A stretch of 64,000 bases of DNA from Thioclava nitratireducens (GCF_001940525.2 NZ_CP019437.1:1772501-1836500); one strand, 5' to 3'. Numbered from the stretch's first letter, positions 25,745 to 35,013 are shown. Program-made: numbers and translations. Notes: generated by a model from the letters alone, not told the origin.

Positions 25745-25972
25745 TCAGCCCTTGCGTACGAGATAGACCTTCACGCCTTCCCAATCCTCTGCCTCGACCA
25801 GTTCGTGTCCGCATTGCGCGCAGAAATGGGGCACGTCGATCCAGCTCGCCCCGTCGGTCGCGACCAGCTGGACCAGCGTGCCGGGCGCGGCCGCCTCCAA
25901 CGCTTTGCGCAGGCGCAAGACGGGCAGGGGGCACAACAACCCCTTTGCATCGATTTCGACATCGGGTTTCAT
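25745..25972 (-). CDS. TusA-like sulfurtransferase family protein
   Basis: The protein has 75 aa from the ATG at 25972. EIDAKGLLCPLPVLRLRKAL is the TusA signature with the active Cys in LLCPLPV. The family carries sulfur as a persulfide for tRNA thiolation, molybdenum cofactor or sulfur oxidation pathways; which one cannot be told here. A second Cys pair (FCAQCGH) near the C-terminus is unusual for classical TusA. It is divergent from ccdA with 94 bases between them. Confidence 0.85.
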   Translation of the reverse strand: MKPDVEIDAKGLLCPLPVLRLRKALEAAAPGTLVQLVATDGASWIDVPHFCAQCGHELVEAEDWEGVKVYLVRKG

Positions 25973-26066
25973 GCCGGAGGTTCTCGCGCGCCCGCGCTGA
26001 TTTGTCCACGCTGTTGTTATCTCACGACCCGGTGACCGCGCGCGAGGAATGGGGTAGAGGAAGAAC

Positions 26067-26810
26067 ATGTTTGGAATCGATCTCGTCTCTGCCGCTTTCC
26101 TGCCCGCCGCTTTCGTGGCGCTCTTTGCGGGTCTGCTGTCATTCCTCAGCCCGTGCGTGCTGCCGATCGTGCCGCCCTATCTCGCCTATATGGGCGGGGT
26201 CAGCATGGGCGACCTGCGCGAGGGCAAACGCTCGGCGGCGGTGCCTGCGCTGTTCTTCGTTCTTGGTCTGTCGACGGTGTTCCTGTTCTTGGGGTTCGCC
26301 GCCTCGACCTTCGGGCGGTTCTTCCTGACCAATCAGGTGCTGTTCGGACGGATCGCGGGCGGGGTGATCGTGATCCTCGGCCTGCATTTCCTCGGCGTCT
26401 TCCGCATCCCGATCCTCGACCGCGAGGCGCGGCTGGATGCGGGCGACCGGGGCGGCTCGAGTTTGGGTGCCTATGTGCTGGGGCTCGCCTTCGCCTTCGG
26501 CTGGACGCCCTGCATCGGCCCGCAGCTGGGTGCGATCCTGTCGCTGGCCGCCCAAGGCGGCGATCAGGCGCGCGGCACCGCGCTGCTGGCGGTCTATGCG
26601 CTGGGTCTGGGCATTCCGTTCCTGCTGGCCGCGCTGTTCATCCAGCGTGCGATCGGGGTAATGAACCGGCTCAAGGCCTATATGGGCATCATCGAGAAGA
26701 CGATGGGCGCGCTGCTGGTCGTCGTCGGGATTCTGCTGCTGACCAATGCGTTCTCGGCGATCAGTTTCTGGCTGCTGGAGACCTTCCCGAGCCTTGCAGT
26801 GCTGGGCTGA
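26067..26810 (+). CDS. ccdA: Cytochrome c biogenesis protein CcdA
   Basis: The protein has 247 aa with six predicted membrane helices. LSFLSPCVLPIVPPYLAYMGG and FGWTPCIGPQLGAI each bear one redox Cys, the paired motif of CcdA/DsbD-beta proteins. It moves electrons from cytoplasmic thioredoxin to periplasmic thiols used in cytochrome c maturation. The ATG at 26067 follows GAGGAAGA. It converges on the UdgX gene with a 4-base gap. Confidence 0.95.
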   Translation: MFGIDLVSAAFLPAAFVALFAGLLSFLSPCVLPIVPPYLAYMGGVSMGDLREGKRSAAVPALFFVLGLSTVFLFLGFAASTFGRFFLTNQVLFGRIAGGVIVILGLHFLGVFRIPILDREARLDAGDRGGSSLGAYVLGLAFAFGWTPCIGPQLGAILSLAAQGGDQARGTALLAVYALGLGIPFLLAALFIQRAIGVMNRLKAYMGIIEKTMGALLVVVGILLLTNAFSAISFWLLETFPSLAVLG

Positions 26811-26814
26811 CGCC

Positions 26815-28239
26815 TCACGCCACCATCTGCACCGCGCGGACCAGATCCGCCTCGAAAGCCCGCAGCATAGCGGGCTTTTCCATGTCGGGCAGGCGCAGCA
26901 GGTAGGACGGGTGCATGGTGATCAGCATCGGCGTGCCATCGTCGAGTACCTCCACCGTGCCGCGCCGCTTGAGAAGGCCGCGCCGATCCCCGGTGAGGCT
27001 CTCCAGCGCCGTCGCGCCCATCGCAAGGATCGCCTTCGGCTTTACCAGAGCGCGTTCCCGGTCGAGCCACCAGCGGCAGTGATGAATTTCCTGCCGGTCG
27101 GGCGACTGGTGGATGCGCCGTTTGCCGCGCGGGGTGAATTTGAAATGCTTCACCGCATTGGTGATGAAGGCGCGATCGCGGCACAGACCAGCCCGCGCAG
27201 CCACCTCGTCGAAAAGCTGGCCTGCAGGGCCGACGAAGGGGCGGCCCTCGAGATCCTCGAAATCGCCCGGCTGCTCGCCCACGATCATCAGCGGCGCATC
27301 CAGCGGCCCTTCGCCCGGCACTGGCTGCGTGGCGTTCTCCCAAAGTGGGCAGCGGCGGCAAGCGTTCAGCCCGGCGAGCAGCTCCGCGCGGTCGCCGACA
27401 GGCGGCGGGGTGGCGCGGTCGCTTGCCAGCCGCTCGGTGATCTTGCCTGCACGGGCCGGGGCCAGCGTGGGGGCACTCAAAGCCATCTCCTCTGCGCGGG
27501 CCTGCGCGGTGGCGATCATCTCGGGGATGAGGCTGGCTTCGGGGAGGTTATGCCAATATTTGCGCGGCATTTCGGATTGCATCGCGTCGACCTTCAGCCG
27601 CGCCGGGTTGAAGATGTTGCGGAAATAGGTGCGCCAGAGGTCTTCGGCGGCATCCTCGGGCAGGTCGGGGCGCGGCTGCCCCTCGCTGAAGCGCAGTTTG
27701 CCCGCTTCGAAATGCGCCGTCAGATCGGGCGTGAAGATCGACCAGTCCATGTCGCCGAAACGTTTCACGAAGAACGGCGCGGTCAGCTCGCAGATGTAAT
27801 GCGTGGGTTCGAACCACGCGGCAAAGCGGCGACGTGGGGCGTCGGGCGCCCCGATTTCGCGGAAGCGCACGAAGGCCGTCATCTTGTGGCGGTCGCGCGA
27901 GACCTCCTTGGCCATGCGGTTCAGTCGGTCGATGCGCGGATCGGCGCGGTCTTCCAGCAGGCGCTTGTCGGATCGCAGCGCCCAGAGCACTGCGTAAGCC
28001 CGCGCGAAGCGTTCCGGGTCGCGATGACAGACCACGAGCCGGGCGAGGTCGACAAAGCCCTTTGGCACGCTCACAGCGCTGCCCGTGGGGGTAGGGGCGT
28101 CCTGCGCGAAGAGATCGGCCTCACCCGCCCCGCGATGCCAGAGAAGCTCCTCGGGCGGGATGCCAGCGCCCAAGCCTGCGCGGGCCTCGTCTCGCCAGGC
28201 CTCGAACGTGCCGATCTCGGGCAGGGTGATCGTCCGCAT
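26815..28239 (-). CDS. UdgX-type uracil-DNA glycosylase fused to a DUF4130 domain
   Basis: The protein has 474 aa. Residues about 1-250 form the DUF4130/TIGR03915-type domain that accompanies DNA-repair radical SAM proteins. Residues about 285-474 are a family 4-like UDG with GEQPG (321-325), Cys residues for a 4Fe-4S cluster (C294, C297, C388 and probably C353), the UdgX hallmark loop KRRIHQ (373-378) and HPSYLLR (443-449). In characterised UdgX the His of KRRIHQ (here His377) bonds covalently to the uracil site. The start overlaps the stop of the radical SAM gene (TGATG), so the two are coupled under one LexA box. Confidence 0.93.
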   Translation of the reverse strand: MRTITLPEIGTFEAWRDEARAGLGAGIPPEELLWHRGAGEADLFAQDAPTPTGSAVSVPKGFVDLARLVVCHRDPERFARAYAVLWALRSDKRLLEDRADPRIDRLNRMAKEVSRDRHKMTAFVRFREIGAPDAPRRRFAAWFEPTHYICELTAPFFVKRFGDMDWSIFTPDLTAHFEAGKLRFSEGQPRPDLPEDAAEDLWRTYFRNIFNPARLKVDAMQSEMPRKYWHNLPEASLIPEMIATAQARAEEMALSAPTLAPARAGKITERLASDRATPPPVGDRAELLAGLNACRRCPLWENATQPVPGEGPLDAPLMIVGEQPGDFEDLEGRPFVGPAGQLFDEVAARAGLCRDRAFITNAVKHFKFTPRGKRRIHQSPDRQEIHHCRWWLDRERALVKPKAILAMGATALESLTGDRRGLLKRRGTVEVLDDGTPMLITMHPSYLLRLPDMEKPAMLRAFEADLVRAVQMVA

Positions 28240-29474
28240 CACAACAGCCGCAACTGCTGCGGTGGCGGGGCGAAGCGGGCGCGCAAATCGGCTGCATCGG
28301 TCAGTGCGCGCGGGTGCCAATCCAAGAGCGTGATGAAGGGTTTCGCTTGCTTCAGATTCGCCCCCATGCGCCGCAGGTCCTCGTAGCGCAGCGTCCGGTG
28401 GCGGCGGGTCGCCAGCACCCGGTTCACCGTCTTCACCCCCAGCCCCGGCACGCGCAGCAGCATCTCGCGCTCGGCCCGGTTCACGTCGAGCGGAAAGAGA
28501 TGCCGGTTCGCCAGCGCCCAGGCGAACTTCGGGTCGATCGTCAGATCGAGATTGCCGTCGGTGGTGCCTTGCGAAATCTCGTCCACGTCGAAGCCGTAGA
28601 AGCGCAGCAGCCAATCCGCCTGATAGAGCCGATGCTCGCGCATCAGTGGTGGCTTGATCAGGGGCAGGGCGGCGGAGCTGTCCGGGATCGGCGAGAAAGC
28701 GGAGTAATAGACACGCTTGAGCGCGTAGCTTGAATAGAGCCGCGTCGAGGTCTTCAGGATCGTCGTGTCATTCGCCCCGTCCGCGCCGACGATCATCTGC
28801 GTCGATTGCCCGGCGGGCGCGAATTTCGGAGGGCGCTTGCCGGTGAAGCTGCGTTCTTTCCGCGCCTCGCGCAGCACCCGCACGTCGCCCATCGCGCGGC
28901 GGATCTGGGCGGGATCCTTTTCCGGCGCATAGTCCTGCACCGCGCGGTCGGTCGGCAGCTCGACATTGATCGAGAGGCGATCGGCGTAAAGGCCGGCCTC
29001 CTCGATCAGCTCGGGGGCTGCGTCGGGGATGGTCTTCAGATGGATATAGCCGCGGAAATTATGCTCGACCCGCAAGAGCTTCGCGATCCGCACCATGTCG
29101 GCCATCGTGTCATCGGGCGAGCGGATAATGCCCGAGGAGAGGAACAGCCCCTCGATATAGTTGCGGCGGTAGAATTCCAGCGTGAGGGTCACGACCTCCT
29201 CGGGAGAGAACCGCGCGCGGGTGACGTTGGAACTCACCCGGTTCACGCAATAGGCGCAGTCATAGATGCAGAAATTCGTCATCAGGATCTTTAGCAGGCT
29301 GATGCAGCGCCCGTCCGGCGTGTAGGCGTGACAGATGCCGGAGCCGGTGACCGAGCCGATCCCTTTGCCATCCTTCGAGTCGCGCCGCTGCCCGCCGCTC
29401 GACGCGCAGGAGGCATCGTATTTCGCCGCATCCGAGAGGATCGCCAGTTTCTGATCGAGGGTCATCCTTGCCAT
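28239..29474 (-). CDS. Putative DNA modification/repair radical SAM protein
   Basis: The protein has 411 aa. The cluster motif FCIYDCAYCVNR (Cys69, Cys73, Cys76) heads a radical SAM barrel, and a helix-hairpin-helix DNA-binding motif (RVPGLGVKTVNRVL) lies near the C-terminus, the pattern of TIGR03916-type proteins. The chemical reaction is unknown. It is the first gene of an operon with UdgX, and a LexA box ends the upstream region directly against the start codon. The start is at 29474 or, one ATG later, 29465. Confidence 0.92.
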   Translation of the reverse strand: MARMTLDQKLAILSDAAKYDASCASSGGQRRDSKDGKGIGSVTGSGICHAYTPDGRCISLLKILMTNFCIYDCAYCVNRVSSNVTRARFSPEEVVTLTLEFYRRNYIEGLFLSSGIIRSPDDTMADMVRIAKLLRVEHNFRGYIHLKTIPDAAPELIEEAGLYADRLSINVELPTDRAVQDYAPEKDPAQIRRAMGDVRVLREARKERSFTGKRPPKFAPAGQSTQMIVGADGANDTTILKTSTRLYSSYALKRVYYSAFSPIPDSSAALPLIKPPLMREHRLYQADWLLRFYGFDVDEISQGTTDGNLDLTIDPKFAWALANRHLFPLDVNRAEREMLLRVPGLGVKTVNRVLATRRHRTLRYEDLRRMGANLKQAKPFITLLDWHPRALTDAADLRARFAPPPQQLRLL

Positions 29475-29476
29475 GT

Positions 29477-29491
29477 GTTCACTATATGTTC
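29477..29491 (-). promoter_or_regulatory. LexA (SOS) box of the radical SAM-UdgX operon
   Basis: GTTC-ACTATAT-GTTC on the plus strand (GAAC-N7-GAAC on the coding strand) matches the alphaproteobacterial LexA site exactly, two bases upstream of the start codon. Confidence 0.8.
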
Positions 29492-29567
29492 ACGCCATCT
29501 CCCTTTCAATAATTCCATGACAAAGGGGCGCGAAATCTCGCGCCCCTCGGAAAACGGCGCCCGGACC

Positions 29568-30341
29568 TCAGGAAGTGAGGCGGCGATACATGTGCCAGCT
29601 GGCATGACCCAGAACCGGCAGCACGATGAAGAGGCCAAGGAACATCGGCAGCATCCCAACGAACAGGCTCGCCGCGATCACCAGTGCCCAGATCGCCATC
29701 GAGACCGGGTTGGCCGCGACTGCCCGCATCGAGGTGAGGATGGCGGTGATGATGTCGATCTCGCGATCCATGATCAGCGGCAGGCCGACCACGGTGAAGG
29801 AGAACAGCATCGCTGCGAAACCCGCCCCGATCAGGGTGCCGATGCTCAGCATCATCAGCCCGTTCCCGGTCAGAAGGATCTCAGGCGAGCTGGAGATGTT
29901 GGTGAAGGCCGACAGCCCCATGAACAGCGCGAAGGTGGTATGGGCGACGAAGACCCAGAACATGAACATCATCAGGATCAGCATCGCCATGGACGGCGTC
30001 TGGCGATCCTTCTCCGAGACGCAGCTGGCGATCACCTCGCGCCAGATCAGCGGCTCCTGCGCCTCCAGCTTGCGCGAGACGGTATAAAGCCCGATCGCCG
30101 CGAAGGGGGCGAGCAGCGGAAAGCCGAGCGCGAACGGGATCAGCCACCATTCCTCGCCCTGCGCTGCGAACACCATCCAGAGCACGATGCCGCCGAGCAC
30201 GTAAAAGCCCGAGAACATCAGACCGAAGGCCGGGGCGCGTTTGAAATCGTTCCATCCCGCCTTCAGGATGTCTGGTATGTCCGAGGCCTGAAGGTCACGG
30301 ATAGGCGGCACCTCGGAGGGCGGCGACACGATCGTTTGCAT
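29568..30341 (-). CDS. DUF2189 family membrane protein
   Basis: The protein has 257 aa from the ATG at 30341. A cytoplasmic N-terminus (PPIRDLQASDIPDILKAGWNDF) is followed by about six hydrophobic helices; FALGFPLLAPFAAIGLYTVSRK and IIDREIDIITAI-like loops fit DUF2189 (a Cox-region membrane protein of unknown function). Nothing in the neighbours explains its role. The upstream ATG at 30389 has no better ribosome site. Confidence 0.85.
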   Translation of the reverse strand: MQTIVSPPSEVPPIRDLQASDIPDILKAGWNDFKRAPAFGLMFSGFYVLGGIVLWMVFAAQGEEWWLIPFALGFPLLAPFAAIGLYTVSRKLEAQEPLIWREVIASCVSEKDRQTPSMAMLILMMFMFWVFVAHTTFALFMGLSAFTNISSSPEILLTGNGLMMLSIGTLIGAGFAAMLFSFTVVGLPLIMDREIDIITAILTSMRAVAANPVSMAIWALVIAASLFVGMLPMFLGLFIVLPVLGHASWHMYRRLTS

Positions 30342-30446
30342 TGCTTTTCTCCCTGACTGAGGGCCTCTCCCAAAGGCCCGCAACTTCACGTTGCGTCACG
30401 CGGGCGTGATCTGTCCAGAGAATTGCTCGCTGCGTCGCCGCGAGGC

Positions 30447-31193
30447 TCAGCCGCCCATCCGTTTCGTCAGCCGCAGGGAGAGCGCATAGGGCAGGCGTTT
30501 CAACAGCTTGAGCTGCCATGTCAGGCGGCGGGGGAAGTGGGTTTCGAAGCGATCCTTGGCCAGCCCGTCTGCGATGCGGCGGGCGGCCTCGTCGGCTTCG
30601 ATCATGAAGGGCATGGCGAAGTCGTTCTTCTCGGTCAGGCGAGTCTTCACGAAGCCGGGAGAGATCAGCCGCACGTCGATCTTGGGCGCATATTCGACCC
30701 GCAGGCTTTCCACTAGGTTGATCACGCCGGCTTTCGAGGCGGAGTAGAGCTGCCCTTTCGGTAGGCCGAAGATGCCCGCGACGGAGCCGAAGATCACCAA
30801 CTGCCCACCTTCGCGTAGCAAGCCGGGAGCGGCCTGCGCGAACCATAGCGTGCCGAGCAGGTTCACCTCCACCAGCTTGCGCGCAGCCTCCCGTTCGATC
30901 TGCTCCACGCGGCCCGGATCGTAAAGCGCGGCGGTGATGATCATCGCATCCAGCGGCCCGTGGCTCAGGATTTCGCCGCGCGCATCGTCGAGGCTTTCGG
31001 GATCGGCGACGTCGCAGGGCACCACCTCGCCCTGACCCAGTTCTGCCTTCAATGCGTCCAGCGGCTCGACCGAGCGCGCAGACAGCACCAGCCGCGCCCC
31101 GCGGGCGGCCAGTTCGCGCGCCAGCGCCTGCCCGATGCCCGAGCTCGCGCCCATGATCCAGATGCGTTTGTCCTTGAATTCCACGGCGGTCAT
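30447..31193 (-). CDS. Short-chain dehydrogenase/reductase
   Basis: The protein has 248 aa. The nucleotide-binding motif GASSGIGQALA, a VNLLGT strand, a catalytic Ser in FGSVAG and the YSASKAG pair (Tyr-x3-Lys) mark a classical SDR. The ATG at 31193 gives the usual N-terminus; a TTG at 31223 extends it by 10 codons. The AAAGG just before the ATG is very close, so translation initiation may be weak. Substrate unknown. Confidence 0.9.
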   Translation of the reverse strand: MTAVEFKDKRIWIMGASSGIGQALARELAARGARLVLSARSVEPLDALKAELGQGEVVPCDVADPESLDDARGEILSHGPLDAMIITAALYDPGRVEQIEREAARKLVEVNLLGTLWFAQAAPGLLREGGQLVIFGSVAGIFGLPKGQLYSASKAGVINLVESLRVEYAPKIDVRLISPGFVKTRLTEKNDFAMPFMIEADEAARRIADGLAKDRFETHFPRRLTWQLKLLKRLPYALSLRLTKRMGG

Positions 31194-31229
31194 CCTTTCG
31201 CTAGTGGTGAGGATACGCGCCAAACCGGA

Positions 31230-31775
31230 TCAGGGTTTCATTCCGAGGGCCTCGAGGCACTCCGCCAGCAGTTCATCCAGCGGCCGTGTGCCCGAGAGGT
31301 CCAGTATCGGTTCAGACCGGCCCGCCAGCCATTCGTGATGGCGGCTGAGCGAGCGACCCGAGAAATACGGATCGTCATAGCCCGCAGCCCAGGTCAGGAA
31401 GGAGCCGTGATTGCCCTCCATGTCGCCGCCCTTGCGGATACGCGCGCCGAAGCGCATCGCCTCGCGCTTGCGCAGACGCGCGAGGCGGATCGGCGTCGGA
31501 GCGGTGAGAAAGACGATAAGGTCGGCGCCCGCGATCGCGGGCTCCCCCCAACCGTCGAGCGAGCCGGAGATCACCCAGCCTTCGGGCTTTTTCGCCGCCT
31601 CCATCAAGGCGAGCCGCTCTGCGGGGCGGCGTTTGACGGTGTAGGGCGGGTCGCTCTCGGCCCAATAGAATTCGTCGGTATCGAGATGGGTGACGCCCAA
31701 GCGGTCAGCCAGGCGTTCCCCCAAAGATGATGTGCCCGATCCTGCGGCGCCGGTGATGTGAACCCGCGCCGTCAT
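31230..31775 (-). CDS. Adenylate kinase-like P-loop protein
   Basis: The protein has 181 aa. VHITGAAGSGTSSLG is a Walker A with Thr/Ser, and LIVFLTAPTPIRLARLRKRE resembles the lid and LID-arm region of small nucleotide or shikimate-type kinases. FYWAESDPPYTVKR is the substrate-side loop seen in P-loop AAA family proteins often labelled DNA topology modulation protein. The true substrate is unknown. It ends 36 bases after the SDR start and lies 6 bases from prfB on the same strand. Confidence 0.8.
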   Translation of the reverse strand: MTARVHITGAAGSGTSSLGERLADRLGVTHLDTDEFYWAESDPPYTVKRRPAERLALMEAAKKPEGWVISGSLDGWGEPAIAGADLIVFLTAPTPIRLARLRKREAMRFGARIRKGGDMEGNHGSFLTWAAGYDDPYFSGRSLSRHHEWLAGRSEPILDLSGTRPLDELLAECLEALGMKP

Positions 31776-31781
31776 TCGCGA

Positions 31782-32906
31782 TCAGCTATCCGCCTGCGCG
31801 TCGGCGCGGGATTTGCCTTCGAGGCCGAGCGCCAGCGTCGCTGCCATGAACCCGTCGAGATCGCCGTCGAGCACGCCCTGCGTGTCCGAAGTCTCGTATT
31901 GGGTGCGCAGGTCTTTCACCATCTGGTAGGGCTGCAGCACGTAGGAGCGGATCTGGTTGCCCCAGCCGGCCGAGCCCTTGTTCTCGTGGGCTTCGTTGAT
32001 CGCCGCGGTGCGCTTTTCCAGCTCCATCTGATAGAGCCGCGATTTCAGCGCCTTCATCGCGATGTCGCGGTTCTGGTGCTGCGATTTCTCGGACGAGGTG
32101 ACAACGATGCCGGTCGGGTGGTGGGTGATCCGCACCGCCGAGTCGGTCGTGTTGACGTGCTGACCGCCAGCCCCCGAGGAGCGGAACGTGTCGATGCGGA
32201 TATCGGCGGGGTTCACCTCGATCTCGATATTGTCGTCAACGACCGGGTAGACCCAGACCGAGGCGAAAGAGGTCTCGCGCGTGCCCTTGCCGAAGGGTGA
32301 AATCCGCACGAGGCGGTGCACGCCCGATTCCGATTTCAGCCAGCCATAGGCATTGGGACCGGAAATCTTATAGGCGCAGGACTTGATCCCGGCCTCGGCA
32401 CCCGGTTCTTCGGATTGCAGTTCGACCTCGTAGCCGCGCTTTTCGGCCCAGCGGACATACATCCGTTGCAGCATCGAGGCCCAGTCGCAGGCCTCGGTGC
32501 CTCCCGCGCCCGCATTGATCTCGAGGAAGGTGTCGTTGCCGTCGGCCTCGCCGTCGAGAAGGGCTTCCAGCTCTTTCGACGCGGCGGTTTCCTTCAGCGC
32601 GGCGAGCGACGCTTCTGCTTCGGAGACGACTTCCTCGTCGTCTTCCATCTCGCCAAGTTCGATCAGTTCGACATTGTCCTCCAGATCCTGCTTGATCCGG
32701 TTATAGGTTTCGAACTTGTCCATCAGTTGCTGCCGGTCGCGCATCAGTTTCTGCGCGCGCGCCTGATCGTCCCACAGGGTGGGGTCTTCGATCATCGCGT
32801 TGAATTCCTCGATCCGGTGCGGCGCGGTCTCGAGGTCCATCCGCTGGCCGAGCAAGGTCAGGGACTTGCGGATCTGTTCGACGGTATTCTGCGTCTCGGC
32901 GCGCAT
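31782..32906 (-). CDS. prfB: Peptide chain release factor 2
   Basis: The protein has 374 aa. The GGQ loop ([23 protein letters not shown]) triggers peptide release, and the tripeptide SPF (VRISPFGKG) reads UGA/UAA stops. The reading frame is continuous from MRAETQNTVEQIRKSL through LGQRMDLETAPHR, so the programmed +1 frameshift of E. coli prfB is absent. Confidence 0.97.
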   Translation of the reverse strand: MRAETQNTVEQIRKSLTLLGQRMDLETAPHRIEEFNAMIEDPTLWDDQARAQKLMRDRQQLMDKFETYNRIKQDLEDNVELIELGEMEDDEEVVSEAEASLAALKETAASKELEALLDGEADGNDTFLEINAGAGGTEACDWASMLQRMYVRWAEKRGYEVELQSEEPGAEAGIKSCAYKISGPNAYGWLKSESGVHRLVRISPFGKGTRETSFASVWVYPVVDDNIEIEVNPADIRIDTFRSSGAGGQHVNTTDSAVRITHHPTGIVVTSSEKSQHQNRDIAMKALKSRLYQMELEKRTAAINEAHENKGSAGWGNQIRSYVLQPYQMVKDLRTQYETSDTQGVLDGDLDGFMAATLALGLEGKSRADAQADS

Positions 32907-33055
32907 CTGTCATCCTCTTGAAAGCTTGGTCCGCGTGATACGAGATCGGCGCGGCGCCCGCAAGGCGGGGCGGGGGAAATTGCGTGGGCCGCGCGGCGTT
33001 GGAAAGCCGCGCGGCCCTTGTGTTCGAGGCCCCCGGATGCCGAGCGGGATGCGGC

Positions 33056-33799
33056 TCAGCTTGCCTCCAGCGCGGCGATGATCGCGCCGAAATCGCTGGC
33101 TTTGAGCGAGGCCCCGCCCACCAACGCGCCGTCGACGTTGGAGGTCGCGAAGATCTCCTCGGCATTGCCGGGTTTGACCGAGCCGCCATAGAGCAGCCGC
33201 ATGCCGTTGCCTGCGTCGGCGAAGCGCGCGATCAGCGTGTTGCGCATGAAGTCATGGACCTCCGCGATCTGATCCAGCGTCGGCGTGCGACCCGTGCCGA
33301 TCGCCCAGACGGGCTCGTAGGCGATTACGCAATTGGCGGCCGTCGCACCGTCGGGGACGGAGCCGGCAAGCTGTTCGCCGATCACGTCGAGCGTCTGTTC
33401 GCCGTCGCGCTGCGCTTCCGTTTCGCCCACGCAGATCACCGCGATCAGGCCTGCGGCGATCGCAGCCTCGGCCTTGGCGCGCACGATCAGATCGCTTTCA
33501 TGATGATCGGCACGGCGTTCGGAATGGCCGACGATGACGTGAGAGCCACCCGCATCCGCGATCATCTGCGCCGAGATGTCGCCGGTATGCGCGCCGCTCT
33601 CGTTCATGTGGCAATCCTGCCCGCCGACCGCGAGCTTGCCACCCGCCGCCTCGGCCATCGCGCCGATCAGCGTCGCGGGCGGGCACAGGAGCACGTCACA
33701 GGCGGGCGAGGGATGCGCCTCGACAAGGGATTTCACCTCGCCCAGGTTGCTCTTGAGCCCGTTCATCTTCCAATTGCCGGCGGCCAGCTTCTTGCGCAT
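33056..33799 (-). CDS. tpiA: Triosephosphate isomerase
   Basis: The protein has 247 aa from the ATG at 33799. AAGNWKMNG, the catalytic His in VIVGHSERR and the catalytic Glu in [14 protein letters not shown] are present, as is the phosphate loop [14 protein letters not shown]. It interconverts DHAP and glyceraldehyde 3-phosphate in the cytoplasm. The frame extends upstream but those codons lie in the gap behind the Fe-S carrier gene. Single gene by spacing on both sides. Confidence 0.97.
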   Translation of the reverse strand: MRKKLAAGNWKMNGLKSNLGEVKSLVEAHPSPACDVLLCPPATLIGAMAEAAGGKLAVGGQDCHMNESGAHTGDISAQMIADAGGSHVIVGHSERRADHHESDLIVRAKAEAAIAAGLIAVICVGETEAQRDGEQTLDVIGEQLAGSVPDGATAANCVIAYEPVWAIGTGRTPTLDQIAEVHDFMRNTLIARFADAGNGMRLLYGGSVKPGNAEEIFATSNVDGALVGGASLKASDFGAIIAALEAS

Positions 33800-33882
33800 G
33801 CCTGTCTCCCTTATGTCATTCGGGCCGACATTAGGGCAGGGGGATCGCACTCGCAAAGGGCAAATTGGCGCGGGAGCGGGGC

Positions 33883-34254
33883 TCAGCCGTTGGTCTGGGG
33901 GGCTTCCATATCGGCGAATTTGATCGACTCGCCGCAGCCGCATTCATCGACGACGTTCGGATTGCGGAACTTGAAGCCGCTTTCGAGAAGACCGGTCTCG
34001 TAGTCGATCTCTGTGCCCAGCATGAACATCTGCGCCATCGGTGCGATCAGAACCCGGGCGGGGCCCTTTTCCACGACGATATCCATCGGACCGGCCTCGG
34101 CCGCGACCTCCATCGTGTATTCCATGCCCGCGCAGCCCCCTTTCTTCACGCCGATGCGGAAGCCAGCCGCGTCTTCGCGCGACATCAGCTTGGCGATCTG
34201 CGCGACGGCGGCGTCGGTCAGGGTTACGGGGTCTTGTCCGGGAACGTTGAACAT
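33883..34254 (-). CDS. A-type iron-sulfur carrier (HesB/IscA/ErpA family)
   Basis: The protein has 123 aa. The three cluster-binding Cys residues are in [10 protein letters not shown] and DECGCGES, exactly spaced for the family. A-type carriers pass 4Fe-4S clusters from the SUF/ISC machinery to target enzymes. Whether it is the ErpA or SufA equivalent cannot be told; the suf operon is not here, although a SufT-like gene is 3 kb away. Confidence 0.93.
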   Translation of the reverse strand: MFNVPGQDPVTLTDAAVAQIAKLMSREDAAGFRIGVKKGGCAGMEYTMEVAAEAGPMDIVVEKGPARVLIAPMAQMFMLGTEIDYETGLLESGFKFRNPNVVDECGCGESIKFADMEAPQTNG

Positions 34255-34278
34255 GGGGGCTCTCCTTCACCGAGTAAT

Positions 34279-35013
34279 TTAGTCGGGCACGGGCAGGATT
34301 CCAAGGGGCGGCAAATGTCCCAAAAGCGCGAGCGTGGCGTAAGAGGCGGCGAGCGCCCAGCCGAAGGAGGCCAGCGTGCCGATGATCACATATTCGGATT
34401 TAAGCTGCGTGTCGCTCTTCGAAAGAGCATCGAAGCGCCAAACCTTCGCGACTATTAGAAATCCAATCGCGCTAGGTTGGTTTGCCAGTATCAAAATGAA
34501 TATTAAGCTTCGCTCAAGGAGGCCGATCAGCTCTCCACCCGCTGGGGCGCTTGCGCTTTCTTGGCCAAAACCTGAGTTCGTCAATAGCCTTTCGATAGCA
34601 AAGCCACCGGCTCGCACGGTAATAAATGAGCCAGCGATCAAGGCGTATACTCCTGGAATCCACTTATGGTCTGACCATAGCGCTTGAGCCCAGAGGTCAG
34701 AAAACCAAGCTGCAATAAAGGCATATGCGATCAGATGCGCAGCTTGGTCGAAAACGAATGATTTCAAGGTCGGCGGAGCAAAGCTCTTCGCGAAGTCGAT
34801 CAAGAGATGACTCGCGAAGACGAGCGCGAGTGCGATCAGAAAGCCGGTCGAAAATTGTAAGAGCGCAACTGCGCTGAGACCGAGAAGGATCGCAAGATGC
34901 GATGCGAATGCTGTTATTTCTCGCTTAGCCTTGCGGTGAGCCATCCGGTCGCTTTGGAATGCGAAATCGGTCAATGTATGTGTAAAAAGCAAAGCGGTGA
35001 AAGTTTCGATCAT
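34279..35013 (-). CDS. DUF3307 family membrane protein
   Basis: The protein has 244 aa with about six hydrophobic segments. LLFTHTLTDFAFQSDRMAHRK and ASHLLIDFAKSF with the His/Asp-rich turns are DUF3307 features. Function unknown. It overlaps the upstream SatD-like gene by four bases (ATGA), a pairing also seen in other phyla. The segment 34430-34760 is clearly poorer in GC and richer in rare-looking codons (TTA, ATA, AAT) than flanking genes, which suggests transfer. Confidence 0.8.
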   Translation of the reverse strand: MIETFTALLFTHTLTDFAFQSDRMAHRKAKREITAFASHLAILLGLSAVALLQFSTGFLIALALVFASHLLIDFAKSFAPPTLKSFVFDQAAHLIAYAFIAAWFSDLWAQALWSDHKWIPGVYALIAGSFITVRAGGFAIERLLTNSGFGQESASAPAGGELIGLLERSLIFILILANQPSAIGFLIVAKVWRFDALSKSDTQLKSEYVIIGTLASFGWALAASYATLALLGHLPPLGILPVPD

